Of a DNA stretch of 64,000 nt, positions 1 through 8,802 are shown piece by piece. Origin of the DNA: Mycobacterium haemophilum DSM 44634 (GTDB taxonomy: Bacteria > Actinomycetota > Actinomycetes > Mycobacteriales > Mycobacteriaceae). Where the stretch lies: the NCBI RefSeq assembly GCF_000340435.2, contig NZ_CP011883.2, forward strand, positions 3,704,687 to 3,768,686. The letters run 5' to 3'. Every line of letters starts with the position of its first letter. Position 1 is the stretch's first letter. Under the pieces are notes generated by a model. That model had not been told where the DNA came from. It was given only the letters and a program-made list of their open reading frames with translations, and ran no database searches. The position numbers and the translations under genes are program-made.

Positions 1-138
1 CTTGCGGTATCGGGTAAGCGCGTTCGGGATGTAGCGCACGGTTTGGCCGTAGAACAAGGCCTGCTCGCCGAACTCGTCAACCGGCCGCTGCAGCCGGGAA
101 ACGAAGCGGCGAACCCGGATTGTCAGGTCGTAGCTCAT
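1..138 (-). CDS. yrbE4B: Mce4 ABC-type permease YrbE4B, N-terminal part only
   Basis: The reading frame starts with ATG at 138 and runs off the left window edge after 46 codons. The visible N-terminus begins MSYDLTIRVRRF and continues through RYIPNALTRYRK, the soluble lead-in of a YrbE (MlaE-type) permease, before the first membrane segment. It lies 6 bases downstream of yrbE4A on the same strand, as in the mce4 operon, where YrbE4A and YrbE4B form the membrane channel of the cholesterol importer. Identification is by context and recognisable N-terminus; the rest of the protein is not in the window. Confidence 0.9.
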   Translation of the reverse strand, partial: MSYDLTIRVRRFVSRLQRPVDEFGEQALFYGQTVRYIPNALTRYRK

Positions 139-144
139 CCTCGC

Positions 145-909
145 TCACTTCGCCGAGAGTCGGACGCCGATAGCGGTCATGACGACATTAATGACGAACA
201 GGCAGATGAATGCGTAGACAACAGTTTCGTTGACGGCGTTGCCGACGCCCTTGGGCCCGCCTTTGACGGTCAGGCCACGGTAACACCCGACCAGCCCGGC
301 CATGACTCCGAACAGCAGCGCTTTGATTTCGGCGAGAACCAACTCACGCAGTCCGGTGAGCACGGTCAACCCGTTGATAAACGCTCCCGGGTTCACGCCC
401 TGAAGGAAGACGGAGAAGGCATAACCTCCCGACAAGCCGATGGCGCACACCAACCCGTTGAGCAGCAGCGCAACCAGGGTGGACGCCAAAACCCTAGGGA
501 CGACGAGCCGTTGGATCGGGTCGATGCCCAGCACCCGCATCGCATCGATTTCCTCGCGGATGGTGCGAGCGCCCAAGTCAGCGCAGATCGCGGTGGCACC
601 GGCGCCGGCCACGACGAGCACGGTTACGACCGGGCCCAGCTGGGTGATCGTGCCGAATGCCGTTCCGGCGCCAGACAAATCGGCAGCCCCGATCTCACGC
701 AGCAAGATATTAAGAGTGAACGCAACCAGGACCGTGAACGGGATGGAGACCAGCAGCGTCGGGACCAGTGACACGCGAGCGACCATCCACGTTTGATCCA
801 GAAACTCGCGGAATTGGAACGGCCGACGGAAAGTGGCACGAAGGGTATCCAATGACATTTCGAAAAACCCGCCGACGGCCCGGGCCGGAACGGCAAGTTG
901 TTGGATCAA
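145..909 (-). CDS. yrbE4A: Mce4 ABC-type permease YrbE4A (Rv3501c orthologue)
   Basis: A 254-residue polytopic protein, the usual YrbE length. Five to six hydrophobic segments are visible, for example around residues 47-70, 85-107, 145-170 and 225-250. The conserved cytoplasmic loop with ADLGARTIREEIDAMRVLG (about residues 110-130) is the MlaE-family EExDA signature that contacts the ATPase. With YrbE4B it forms the inner-membrane permease of Mce4, which imports cholesterol. The start is TTG at 909, giving the MIQQLAVPARAVGG N-terminus known for this family; no ATG gives a sensible alternative. A KstR-like operator lies about 100 bases upstream, consistent with induction by sterol. Confidence 0.96.
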   Translation of the reverse strand: MIQQLAVPARAVGGFFEMSLDTLRATFRRPFQFREFLDQTWMVARVSLVPTLLVSIPFTVLVAFTLNILLREIGAADLSGAGTAFGTITQLGPVVTVLVVAGAGATAICADLGARTIREEIDAMRVLGIDPIQRLVVPRVLASTLVALLLNGLVCAIGLSGGYAFSVFLQGVNPGAFINGLTVLTGLRELVLAEIKALLFGVMAGLVGCYRGLTVKGGPKGVGNAVNETVVYAFICLFVINVVMTAIGVRLSAK

Positions 910-1004
910 CTCGCTCCCTCCGTCTGCTGGTGGCGGCGATGTCTGTACATCTCGTTAGCGTCCAGAGCTAGCCCAGTGCTCAGGATGAGCCGGCTCATAG
1001 TAGC

Positions 1005-1018
1005 TAGAACATGTTCCG
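1005..1018. promoter_or_regulatory. KstR-type operator upstream of the mce4 operon
   Basis: TAGAACATGTTCCG fits the KstR consensus TnnAACnnGTTnnA except for the last base (G for A). It lies in the 298-base gap between hsd4A and yrbE4A, 96 bases before the TTG start of yrbE4A. KstR is the TetR-type repressor that releases DNA when steroid CoA esters accumulate. No other feature is evident in the 910-1207 gap. Confidence 0.75.
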
Positions 1019-1207
1019 GGTGTCGATGAACCTCCGAATATATCGATGAGGGCACGGACACGTATCGCCGGACCGCGATACGCTCGGGTCACTTCGGTGC
1101 GTCGACGATTCCCGGTCGGTAGTAGGGCGTCGCAAGGAAGTGGCTGTAGGTCGTTCGTGCTCGCCGCGCCAGACATACGGACAGCGACGGCCAGCCTGGC
1201 TACCGCC

Positions 1208-2110
1208 CTAGGCCATCAGACCGATAGCCGAGAAATTCCGTTCCGGATCCCGGCCGGCAAAGTAATTCTGCAACGTGGCGCTCAGCTGGTCGGGCTGCCA
1301 GGCCGAGCCGTCCGCGCCGAACTGACGCTCCACGCTCGGCGGGGCAACTAGCGTCACCCGCGGGCCGTACACGATGAACACCTGACCGTTGACTTCCGCG
1401 GCCGCCGGGGACGCCAAGAACTGGACCAGGGTCACCACGTGCTCCGGCGACAACGGGTCGATCTGACCCTCGGCTATTTCGGGCGCTTCGCCGAAGACGT
1501 CGGCCGTCATCGCGGTGCGGGCGCGCGGACAGATGGCGTTGACGCACACCCCATAACGACCCAACGCGCGCGCGGCCGACAGGGTGAGCGCGGTGATGCC
1601 GGCCTTCGCGGCGCCGTAATTGGCCTGGCCCACCGGACCGACCAGGCCCGCCTCCGAGGAGGTGTTGATGATCCGGCCGTATATAGAGCCCTCGTTGGCC
1701 TCCTTAGCCTGGGTGCGCCAGTAGGTTGCCGCGTTGCGGGTAAGCAGGAAATGGCCACGCAGGTGCACGGCGATGACCTGGTCCCAGTCGTCGTCGGACA
1801 TGTTGAACAGCATCCGGTCGCGGGTGATGCCGGCGTTGTTCACCGCAATGTCCAGTCCGCCCAAACCGTCGGCCCTTGTGATCAGCTCGTCGGCCGTCGC
1901 GCGTTGGCTAATGTCGCCGGCCACCGCTACCGCCTTGCTACCGACGGCGCCGATCTCGTCAATCACGTCGGAGGCGTCCAGCGCGGCAGCGATGTCGTTG
2001 ACGACTACGGTGGCACCTAACCGGGCCAAACCGATCGCCTCGGCCCGGCCCAGTCCCGCGGCCGCACCGGTCACCACCGCGACCTTTCCGGATAGATCGG
2101 TCGCGTTCAT
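1208..2110 (-). CDS. hsd4A: Short-chain dehydrogenase Hsd4A (Rv3502c orthologue)
   Basis: A classical SDR of 300 residues counted from ATG 2110. The NAD-binding glycine motif is at residues 15-21 (GAAAGLG), NNAG is at 91-94, and the catalytic Ser at about 152, Tyr165 and Lys169 sit in the SSEAG...NYGAAK segment. Related proteins act on 17-beta-hydroxysteroids or on 3-hydroxyacyl-CoA side-chain intermediates of cholesterol; the exact substrate here is inferred. A longer reading from TTG 2176 would add 22 low-complexity residues. Downstream of fdxD on the same strand, so probably in the operon driven from the operator at 2502. A related but distinct SDR is found at 58575-59504. Confidence 0.88.
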   Translation of the reverse strand: MNATDLSGKVAVVTGAAAGLGRAEAIGLARLGATVVVNDIAAALDASDVIDEIGAVGSKAVAVAGDISQRATADELITRADGLGGLDIAVNNAGITRDRMLFNMSDDDWDQVIAVHLRGHFLLTRNAATYWRTQAKEANEGSIYGRIINTSSEAGLVGPVGQANYGAAKAGITALTLSAARALGRYGVCVNAICPRARTAMTADVFGEAPEIAEGQIDPLSPEHVVTLVQFLASPAAAEVNGQVFIVYGPRVTLVAPPSVERQFGADGSAWQPDQLSATLQNYFAGRDPERNFSAIGLMA

Positions 2111-2200
2111 GCAGCCCGGCGACGATGCAGACCGCGTTGGGGTCTGCGGGGAAGCCGGGCCATTAGGCCTAGTCAACTTATGAATACCTCTAGTTTCGGG

Positions 2201-2392
2201 TCAGTCTTGCCGCAGCAGCGCCGCACGCGGGCACTCGGCAATCGCCTGTTCGACCCGATCTTCCTGGTCGGATGGAACCGGATCCGTCTTCACTACGGCA
2301 TAGTCCTCGTCGTCCAGGTCGAACACATCTGGCGCGAGTCCCAAGCACACCGCATTACCCTCGCACCGGTCACGGTCCACGATTACTCGCAC
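2201..2392 (-). CDS. fdxD: 3Fe-4S ferredoxin FdxD (Rv3503c orthologue)
   Basis: A 63-residue ferredoxin starting at GTG 2392. Cysteines at residues 10 and 16 (RCEGNAVC) and at 54 (AECP) give the three-Cys pattern of the actinobacterial 3Fe-4S type that serves P450s. The acidic centre (DVFDLDDED) is typical. It probably carries electrons to a steroid P450 such as CYP125 or CYP142, although the partner cannot be read from the sequence. A longer frame from 2416 exists, but the GTG start gives the family length exactly. First gene of a minus-strand unit reading into hsd4A. Confidence 0.9.
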   Translation of the reverse strand: MRVIVDRDRCEGNAVCLGLAPDVFDLDDEDYAVVKTDPVPSDQEDRVEQAIAECPRAALLRQD

Positions 2393-2501
2393 GACACCCT
2401 CCTCAAACCTGGCCACCTGCCCCCGTCAGGAGCTCATCAGTATCTAACACCCACCATAAGGCCCCGGTAGGCCTGACGAAACGGTCGCTGGATTCCCACA
2501 C

Positions 2502-2515
2502 TAGAACGTGTTACA
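2502..2515. promoter_or_regulatory. KstR operator between fdxD and fadE26
   Basis: TAGAACGTGTTACA is a perfect match to TnnAACnnGTTnnA. It is 109 bases from the fdxD start and 95 bases from the fadE26 start, so a single repressor site can control both divergent units. Confidence 0.9.
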
Positions 2516-2610
2516 ACCGGGAAGACGGATGGGTAGTCGTTGGCTGACGTACGGAGCCCAGCGCTGGCTAGCAATGTGGATACGATCGCTTAACTCGAAG
2601 GACGGCTGGA

Positions 2611-3792
2611 ATGCGCATCAGTTACACCCCTGCACAGGAGGAGCTGCGTCGCGAACTGCGGTCCTACTTCACCACACTCATGACGCCGGAGCGCCGCGAG
2701 GCGCTGAGCTCGGTCCAGGGCGAATACGGCACCGGCAATGTGTACCGGGAGACCGTCGCGCAGATGGGCAAAGACGGGTGGCTCACCCTGAACTGGCCCA
2801 AGGAGTACGGCGGCCAAGACCGCTCGCCGATGGACTCGCTGATCTTCACCGACGAAGCGGCCATCGCGGGTGCCCCAGTTCCGTTCCTGACGATCAACAG
2901 CGTGGCACCGACGATCATGGCCTATGGGACCGACGAACAGAAGAAGTTCTTCCTGCCGCGCATCGCTGCCGGGGATCTACACTTCGCGATCGGCTACTCC
3001 GAGCCCGGTGCCGGCACCGACCTGGCCAACCTGCGCACCACCGCGGTGCGCGACGGCGACGACTACGTGATCAACGGCCAAAAGATGTGGACCAGCTTGA
3101 TCCAGTACGCGGACTATGTCTGGTTGGCGGTGCGCACCAACACCGAAGCCAAAAAGCACCGCGGCATCTCGGTGTTGATCGTGCCGACCACCGCGGAGGG
3201 ATTCTCGTGGACACCGGTGCACACCATGGCCGGTCCGGACACCAGCGCCACCTATTACTCCGATGTGCGGGTGCCGGTGACCAACCGGGTCGGCGAGGAG
3301 AACGGCGGCTGGAGGCTGGTCACCAACCAGCTCAACCATGAGCGAGTCGCGCTGGTGTCGCCGGCACCGATCATGACGTGCCTGCGAGAGGTTCGCGAAT
3401 GGGCGCAGCACACCAAGGATGCCAGCGGCGCACGGCTGATCGACTCCGAGTGGGTGCAGCTCAATCTGGCTCGGGTGCACGCGAAGGTCGAAGTCCTCAA
3501 GCTGATCAACTGGGAGCTGGCCTCGTCTCAGCACGCCTCCCCGTCACCGGCCGATGCATCGGCCGCCAAGGTATTCGGGACTGAGCTGGCCACCGAGGCT
3601 TACCGGTTGCTGATGGAGGTGCTAGGTACCGGGGCGACCCTGCGGCAGGACTCGCCGGGTGCGTTGCTACGCGGCCGGGCCGAGCGGATGCACCGGGCCT
3701 GCCTGATCCTGACCTTCGGCGGCGGTACCAACGAAGTCCAACGCGACATCATTGGGATGGTCGCGCTGGGACTACCCCGAGCCAACCGTTGA
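2611..3792 (+). CDS. fadE26: Acyl-CoA dehydrogenase FadE26 / ChsE4
   Basis: A 393-residue acyl-CoA dehydrogenase. The FAD-contacting FAIGYSEPGAGTDLANLRTTA segment is near residues 125-145, and the C-terminal GGGTNEVQRDIIG motif binds FAD across the dimer. In M. tuberculosis FadE26 pairs with FadE27 to form the heterotetramer ChsE4-ChsE5, which desaturates the first side-chain CoA ester of cholesterol (3-oxo-cholest-4-en-26-oyl-CoA). The heteromeric arrangement halves the number of FAD sites; the partner is the next gene, 22 bases downstream. Expression should follow the perfect KstR site 95 bases upstream. Confidence 0.95.
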   Translation: MRISYTPAQEELRRELRSYFTTLMTPERREALSSVQGEYGTGNVYRETVAQMGKDGWLTLNWPKEYGGQDRSPMDSLIFTDEAAIAGAPVPFLTINSVAPTIMAYGTDEQKKFFLPRIAAGDLHFAIGYSEPGAGTDLANLRTTAVRDGDDYVINGQKMWTSLIQYADYVWLAVRTNTEAKKHRGISVLIVPTTAEGFSWTPVHTMAGPDTSATYYSDVRVPVTNRVGEENGGWRLVTNQLNHERVALVSPAPIMTCLREVREWAQHTKDASGARLIDSEWVQLNLARVHAKVEVLKLINWELASSQHASPSPADASAAKVFGTELATEAYRLLMEVLGTGATLRQDSPGALLRGRAERMHRACLILTFGGGTNEVQRDIIGMVALGLPRANR

Positions 3793-3814
3793 CCCTTCTA
3801 GCAGGAAGACATTC

Positions 3815-4912
3815 ATGGATTTCACCACAACCGAAGCGGCGGCCGACCTCGGTGGCTTGGTCGACACCATCGTGGACGCGGTATGCACACCGGAACATCA
3901 ACGTGAGCTAGACAGGCTCGACCAACGGTTCGACCAGCAGCTGTGGCGCAAGCTCATCGACGCCGACATCCTGTCCACCGCGGCAGCGGAATCGCTGGGT
4001 GGCGGTGGCTTCGGAGTGCTCGAGCAGACAGCCGTGTTGGTTGCGCTGGGCCACCAACTAGCCGCCGTGCCGTACCTGGAGTCGGTGGTGCTGGGTGCCG
4101 GGGCGCTGGCCTGGTTCGGCTCCGCGGATCTGCAGCAGGGTTGGGGCGCCTCGGCGGTCAGCGGCGACAAGATCCTCACCGTCGCCCTCGACGGCGAGAT
4201 GGGTGAGGGGCCAGTGCGCGCCACCCGGGCCGGTGACGGCTACCGCCTCACCGGTACCCGTACCCAGGCCGGCTACGCTCCGACGGCCGACGCATTCCTG
4301 ATTCCCGCCGAAACCGATTCCGGTAAAGCAGTTTTCCTAGTTGCAGCCAATGACCCCGGGGTCTCGGTGACCGCGCTGCACACCACCGGCTTGGGCAGCG
4401 TCGGACACCTGACGCTAGACGGTGTTGCGGTCGACGCCGCTAGGGCGGTTGGCGGGAACGAGGTCGTCACCTGGCTGGAGCTGCGTGCCGCCCTGGGCCG
4501 TAGCGCATTTCAGCTCGGGATCCTCGAGCGAGGCCTGCAGCTGACTGCCGACTATGCACGCACCCGTGAGCAGTTCGACCGCCCGATCGGCAGCTTCCAA
4601 GCGGTGGCGCAACGACTAGCCGACGGCTACATCGACATCAAGGGGTTGCGGCTGACACTCACCCAGGCGGCTTGGCGGGTATCCGAGGACGCCCCCGCTG
4701 ACATCGACGTCGCTAGTGCCGCGTTCTGGGCCGCCGACGCCGGGCACCGGGTGGCGCACACCATCGTGCACGTGCACGGCGGCGTCGGCATCGACACCGA
4801 CCACCCCGTGCACCGTTACTTCCTGGCTGCCAAGGAGACTGAGTTCGCGCTAGGCGGCGCCACCAGGCAGCTGCGCCGGATCGGCCGTGAGCTGGCGGAA
4901 ACCCCTGCCTAG
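3815..4912 (+). CDS. fadE27: Acyl-CoA dehydrogenase FadE27 / ChsE5
   Basis: A 365-residue acyl-CoA dehydrogenase-like subunit starting at ATG 3815 (MDFTTTEAAADLGG). It is more divergent than FadE26. The N-terminal helical part is followed by a weakly conserved beta domain; the C-terminal domain keeps REQFDRPIGSFQAVAQRLAD (about 250-270) and HVHGGVGIDTDHPVHRYF (about 315-335). It lacks the complete FAD/substrate motif set of FadE26, as expected for the second chain of the ChsE4-ChsE5 heterotetramer. A longer frame from 3752 would overlap fadE26 and is not preferred. Confidence 0.94.
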   Translation: MDFTTTEAAADLGGLVDTIVDAVCTPEHQRELDRLDQRFDQQLWRKLIDADILSTAAAESLGGGGFGVLEQTAVLVALGHQLAAVPYLESVVLGAGALAWFGSADLQQGWGASAVSGDKILTVALDGEMGEGPVRATRAGDGYRLTGTRTQAGYAPTADAFLIPAETDSGKAVFLVAANDPGVSVTALHTTGLGSVGHLTLDGVAVDAARAVGGNEVVTWLELRAALGRSAFQLGILERGLQLTADYARTREQFDRPIGSFQAVAQRLADGYIDIKGLRLTLTQAAWRVSEDAPADIDVASAAFWAADAGHRVAHTIVHVHGGVGIDTDHPVHRYFLAAKETEFALGGATRQLRRIGRELAETPA

Positions 4913-4924
4913 GGACCCGAACGC

Positions 4925-4984
4925 CTCGAGCGTGAAGCTAGCTTCACGCTCGAGTTCGACTGTGCAGCTAGCTTCACGGTCGAA
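4925..4984. repeat. Two consecutive long palindromes between fadE27 and fadD17
   Basis: Positions 4925-4954 form a perfect 30-base palindrome with arm CTCGAGCGTGAAGCT. Positions 4955-4984 form a second 30-base palindrome of the same type with two mismatched positions per arm. Both contain the core GTGAAGCTAGCTTCAC or a variant, also found near 47.8 kb. As RNA each would make a strong hairpin, but no U-tract follows, so they may be mRNA stabilisers, weak terminators or protein-binding sites between two co-directional genes. Confidence 0.85.
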
Positions 4985-5001
4985 ACGACGGGAGGCGGCG
5001 A

Positions 5002-6504
5002 ATGGCTGACCCGACCGTCACCGAACTGCTGGTGCCGTTGGCTGAGATCGACGACCGGGGTGTCTATTTCGAGGACTCATTCACCAGCTGGCGTGACCAC
5101 CTCCGGCACGGTGCCGCAATCGCGGCGACGCTGCGTGAGCGCCTCGATCCGCAGCGGCCGCCGCATGTCGGCGTGCTGCTAGAAAATACGCCGTTCTTCT
5201 CGGCGGTGCTGGTGGCGGCCGGGCTGTCAGGGATCGTGCCCGTAGGCCTCAATCCGGTGCGCCGCGGCGTGGCGCTAGCCCGCGACATCAGCCGGGCGGA
5301 CTGCCAGCTCGTGCTGGTTGACTCGAAATCAGCTGCGACACTAGATGATATCGAACATCTGAACGTCGACTCCGCCGAATGGGCCGACGACGTGGCCGCA
5401 CATCAGAATGACGCGCCGAGTTTCCGGTCGGCGAGCCCTTCAGACCTGTTCATGCTGATCTTCACATCGGGCACCAGTGGTGAGCCAAAGGCGGTGAAGT
5501 GCAGCCACGGCAAGGTCGCGATTGCCGGCGCGGCGATGACGCAGCGCTTCGAGCTGGGCCGTGACGACGTCTGCTATGTGTCGATGCCGTTGTTTCATTC
5601 CAATGCGGTGCTAGTTGGCTGGGCAGTCGCCGCGGCATGCCAGGGCTCAATGGCATTGCGGCGCAAGTTCTCTGCATCGAACTTTTTGGTAGATGTCCGC
5701 CGCTACGGCGCCACTTACGCCAACTACGTGGGCAAGCCTTTGTCGTATGTGCTTGCCACACCCGAACAGCCCGACGACGCCGACAACCCGCTGCGAGCGG
5801 TGTATGGCAATGAAGGCGTACCTGAAGACATCGAACGCTTCAGCCGCAGGTTCGGCTGCGACGTCCAGGATGGGTTCGGTTCCACCGAAGGCGGAGTGGC
5901 GATCGCTCGCACCCCCGATACCCCGGCAGGTGCATTGGGGCCGCTGCCAGAAGGGATCGAGATCGTCGACCCAGACACCGGCCAGCCCTGCCCAGCGGGA
6001 GTGGTGGGCGAGCTGGTCAACACCGCGGGACCGGGCCGTTTCGAGGGGTACTACAACGACGCCGCGGCAGAGGCCGAGCGGATGGCCGGCGGCAGCTATC
6101 ACAGTGGCGATCTCGCCTACCGCGACGACGCCGGCTATGCATACTTCGCTGGGCGGCTTGGTGATTGGATGCGGGTTGACGGCGAAAATCTGGGCACGAC
6201 CCCAATTGAGCAGGTATTGCTGCGATACCCCGATGCGACGGAGGTGGCGGTGTATCCAGTGCCAGATCCCGTCGTCGGCGACCAGGTGATGGCCGCGTTG
6301 GTGACGGCGTCGGGTGCCCAGTTCGATCCCGAAAAATTCCGGGCCTTCCTAGCCGAACAGCCCGACTTGGGGCCTAAGCAGTGGCCGTCGTACGTCCGGG
6401 TCTGCGCGTCGCTGCCGCGCACCGTGACCTTCAAGGTCCTCAAGCGGCAGTTGTCGGCCGACGGCGTCAACTGCGGCGACCCAGTGTGGCCGATTTGCCG
6501 GTAG
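5002..6504 (+). CDS. fadD17: Steroid acyl-CoA synthetase FadD17 (Rv3506 orthologue)
   Basis: A 500-residue member of the ANL adenylating superfamily. The phosphate-binding loop LIFTSGTSGEPKAVKCSH is near residues 153-170, followed by VYGNEGVPE, the GFGSTEGG substrate motif near 290, and the hinge segment YHSGDLAYRDDAGYAYFAGRLGDWMRVDGENL near 365-395. It couples a fatty or sterol side-chain acid to CoA through an acyl-AMP. M. tuberculosis FadD17 is reported to prefer the shortened C5 side chain of steroids, while FadD19 takes the C8 chain. ATG at 5002 follows GACGGGAGGCGGCGA, a good ribosome-binding site. Last gene of the conserved unit before the PE/PPE array. Confidence 0.94.
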   Translation: MADPTVTELLVPLAEIDDRGVYFEDSFTSWRDHLRHGAAIAATLRERLDPQRPPHVGVLLENTPFFSAVLVAAGLSGIVPVGLNPVRRGVALARDISRADCQLVLVDSKSAATLDDIEHLNVDSAEWADDVAAHQNDAPSFRSASPSDLFMLIFTSGTSGEPKAVKCSHGKVAIAGAAMTQRFELGRDDVCYVSMPLFHSNAVLVGWAVAAACQGSMALRRKFSASNFLVDVRRYGATYANYVGKPLSYVLATPEQPDDADNPLRAVYGNEGVPEDIERFSRRFGCDVQDGFGSTEGGVAIARTPDTPAGALGPLPEGIEIVDPDTGQPCPAGVVGELVNTAGPGRFEGYYNDAAAEAERMAGGSYHSGDLAYRDDAGYAYFAGRLGDWMRVDGENLGTTPIEQVLLRYPDATEVAVYPVPDPVVGDQVMAALVTASGAQFDPEKFRAFLAEQPDLGPKQWPSYVRVCASLPRTVTFKVLKRQLSADGVNCGDPVWPICR

Positions 6505-7059
6505 ACGCATGGCCCCTCGACGCCTCAAGCTTGCGCTTGAAACCAAAGCTTTGAGCAGCTTTGCGCAACGGTGCCAGCCAACGTTGGTATCGCGATTGCC
6601 CGGCCAGGCCGAACCATTCGCCGGGTCGGTGGCAAGGTGGCGTCGCCTGGTCACCATCAAGGTGCCGTTGACGATCGCGACGTTCGGAGAGCCAGCCGAC
6701 ACCGCGCGCAAGGTACAAGCCGTCCCCGCGAAGTCCGGTTATACGGCCGCAGCAGTCGGATTTCAACGACTTCTGCTCGGCTACAACGTGTTTGGCCAAA
6801 CACCATGGGCCCTGCGCCAGCAAGCATAGTTTGCCGTGCGGCTACCGTGCATCTCGCCCATACACAGCTTTGTACACCGACGGGTCGATCGCCGAGCGCG
6901 GCGTAGAGCGGCTCGAACGGCCGCGACGGGTGTTGTTGCCGGAGTTGGTCATGTGCGCCACACCGGATCAGGTGTGCAATAACCCATCTGGGCAGAAGAG
7001 CTCATTGTCCGAGCGCCGCCTCCACCATCGTCTTGGTCAGCGCGTGAGCACCCCGTCGG
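6505..7059. other. Intergenic DNA between fadD17 and the array
   Basis: About 555 bases in which I recognise no gene. Short open frames on both strands have no family signature and the usual random-frame amino-acid mix. The last 100 bases begin to resemble the spacers inside the array. It may contain worn-out remains of the genes that once joined fadD17 to this locus. Confidence 0.4.
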
Positions 7060-7326
7060 CTGACACCAAAAAATTTGATACCATGCCCCCACTGCACACT
7101 TAGGGGGGATACACAGCCTGATCGGGCGATGGTATACACGCGAATAGATCGGCTTGGCAGTAGTTTACCAGGATTGGACCTCGCAGGTCTGTCGTATCAC
7201 CGTGGCAGTGACATCGGTGCGCCTCACCAACGTGCGTGGTCGACAGCGCAAACAATCGATAGTTGATCACCCACCCCCGACGCAATGTGCACGGGTCTCT
7301 TAATCGTGGAATGGAGTTGATACGTC
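7060..7326 (+). promoter_or_regulatory. Leader of array unit 1
   Basis: First copy of the conserved leader. A -10-like TACCAT lies at 7079-7084, then the inverted repeat in variant form GCCTGATCGGGC at 7116-7127, then GGAATGGAGTTGATACGTC just before the ATG. Transcription from the -10-like box would give an untranslated leader of over 200 bases. Confidence 0.55.
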
Positions 7327-7636
7327 ATGTCTTATGTAGTCACATGCCTCGAGGTGTTGCGGGATGCGGCTGAGCAAGCGCGACACTTGGCTGAGGAGGT
7401 GGTTGACGTCAATGATCCGTCGAAGTCTCCAGAGATAACCGCGGTGGTGGCTCCCGGGCTGGATGAGGACTCGGAAATGTTCGCAGCGTCTGCGTGAGTT
7501 CGGGCAGCAGTATCGGCAGGCCATCGCTGCGGCGACGGTGATTCTTGAGGAGTTTGCGCTGGCCTTGGATGCCGGTGCCGCTAAGTATGCGACCGCCGAG
7601 GACGACAACATCACGGCCTTGAGCTACGAGTCATAG
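7327..7636 (+). pseudogene. PE-like gene, unit 1 (frameshifted)
   Basis: Begins MSYVVTCLEVLRDAAEQ and follows the family through VVAPGLDEDS, then meets TGA at 7496-7498. The family sequence resumes in another frame with GQQYRQAIAAATVILEEFALALDAG and the motif YATAE, ending at TAG 7636. About two bases are missing around 7488-7492 compared with sister copies. The signature Pro-Glu at residues 8-9 is also changed to Leu-Glu. Not expected to yield a working partner for the next PPE gene. Confidence 0.85.
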
Positions 7637-7671
7637 CAGTCGTTACGAGCCGCAAGGAACAACGAACAAAC

Positions 7672-8250
7672 ATGCCGCATTCTGAAGGGCTACCACCAGA
7701 GATCAACTCCCACAACATGTACAACGGCCCCGGTCATGACTCGTTGGCGCGCGCCTACGGGCAGTGGTCGGTGTTGGGTCACGAGGCGTCGTCCCTCAAG
7801 TCGTCGTTCGACCAAATGCTCAGCTGTCTGACGGAACAGTGGTCAGGTGAGGAGGCGATGCAGGTAATTAATGCGGCCACGCCGTTTCAGGAGTGGCTGG
7901 TCGACCTCGGTGAGCAGATCACTAATGTCGCGAGACAGACCCAGTACATCATGGGGGCCTTTTGTCTTGCACATCACGAGGTGGTGCCCCCGGAAGTGAT
8001 CGACGCTAACCGTGCTGAGGTGTTGGCGCTGATCAACGACAACGAGCTCGGACAAAACACTGTGGCGATCGCGGCACTCGAGGACGAATACGGAAGGTAC
8101 TGGGACCAGGACGGCGATGTGATGAAGATATATAGGGCTATGTTGTCGGGTACGTTGAGGCAGTTGAATACTCCGTGGCAGCAACCGCCACCGATCGCCA
8201 ACAACACCAGGTCCCCACTGCAACTTGGGGAGGGATACACAGAGGCCTGA
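7672..8250 (+). CDS. PPE-domain-only protein, unit 1
   Basis: A 192-residue PPE protein with LPPEINSHNMYNGPGHDS at 7-24, WSG at 57-59, ANRAEVLALINDNELGQN near 120, and EDEYGRYWDQDG near 145. There is no C-terminal extension beyond the PPE domain. PPE proteins fold as helical hairpins with a PE partner and are carried by an EspG chaperone to an ESX secretion system. The last codons are odd: after PPIANNTR the frame enters sequence of the next leader (SPLQLGEGYTEA) and stops inside the inverted repeat at 8245-8256, so the native C-terminus has been lost. Its own PE gene upstream is broken. Confidence 0.92.
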   Translation: MPHSEGLPPEINSHNMYNGPGHDSLARAYGQWSVLGHEASSLKSSFDQMLSCLTEQWSGEEAMQVINAATPFQEWLVDLGEQITNVARQTQYIMGAFCLAHHEVVPPEVIDANRAEVLALINDNELGQNTVAIAALEDEYGRYWDQDGDVMKIYRAMLSGTLRQLNTPWQQPPPIANNTRSPLQLGEGYTEA

Positions 8251-8450
8251 TCAGGCGATGGTGTCTATCTCGAATAGCTCGTATTTGCAGTAGTTTACGC
8301 GGAATTGCCCGCTTGGGTGTGTCGCATAGCCGTGCCCGTGAAGTCGTGCGCTTCACCAACGTGGGTGGCCGACACCGCAAACAGTCGATAGTTGATCAGC
8401 CCGGTGCCATGTGTGCGGGTTCGTTAATCGCGGAGTGGAGTTGATGTGTC
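8210..8450 (+). promoter_or_regulatory. Leader of array unit 2 (5'-truncated)
   Basis: Starts inside the PPE reading frame of unit 1 and lacks the -10-like box found in other leaders. It keeps the perfect palindrome GCCTGATCAGGC at 8245-8256 and the GTGAAG...CTTCAC hairpin. Unit 2 is therefore likely to depend on transcription from unit 1. Confidence 0.55.
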
Positions 8451-8774
8451 ATGTCTTATGTGGTCACCGTCCCCGAAGCATTGCAGAAAGCGGCTGCAAC
8501 GGTGCGAGCTCTTCGTGACCGGGCGATTTTGGCCAATTCTGAGTCGGTGTCCCCAGAGATAACTGCGGTGGTGGCTCCCGCGCTCGATGCCGACTCGAAA
8601 AGGACAGCAGCCTATCTGGTCCGGAAAGGCCAGCAATATCGACAGACCATCGTGGCGGCGGCGGTGATTCTTGAAGAATTTGCGGCCGCCTTGGATGCCG
8701 GTGCCGCTCAGTACTCTGCCACCGAGGTCGACAACGTCACGGCCTTGATGCGGTTCAACGAGTCATCACAGTAA
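8451..8774 (+). CDS. PE-like protein, unit 2
   Basis: Intact 107-residue PE-like protein. It has VPEAL with Pro-Glu at 8-9, the helix pair APALDADSKRTAAYLVRKGQQYRQTI, and the secretion motif Tyr-Ser-Ala-Thr-Glu near residue 90. Its start follows GGAGTGGAGTTGATGTGTC. The gap to the PPE gene is 28 bases with GAAGGAACAACGAACAACC, so the two are very probably co-translated and secreted as a heterodimer. Confidence 0.88.
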   Translation: MSYVVTVPEALQKAAATVRALRDRAILANSESVSPEITAVVAPALDADSKRTAAYLVRKGQQYRQTIVAAAVILEEFAAALDAGAAQYSATEVDNVTALMRFNESSQ

Positions 8775-8802
8775 TTACGAGCCGAAGGAACAACGAACAA
8801 CC

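Noticed and set aside
2111..2176. TTG start at 2176 for hsd4A
   Set aside because: The added 22 residues are Pro/Ser-rich with no SDR homology; kept only as an alternative.
6505..7059. Insertion sequence or transposase remnant after fadD17
   Set aside because: No terminal inverted repeats, no DDE or HTH motifs in any of the six frames that I can recognise.
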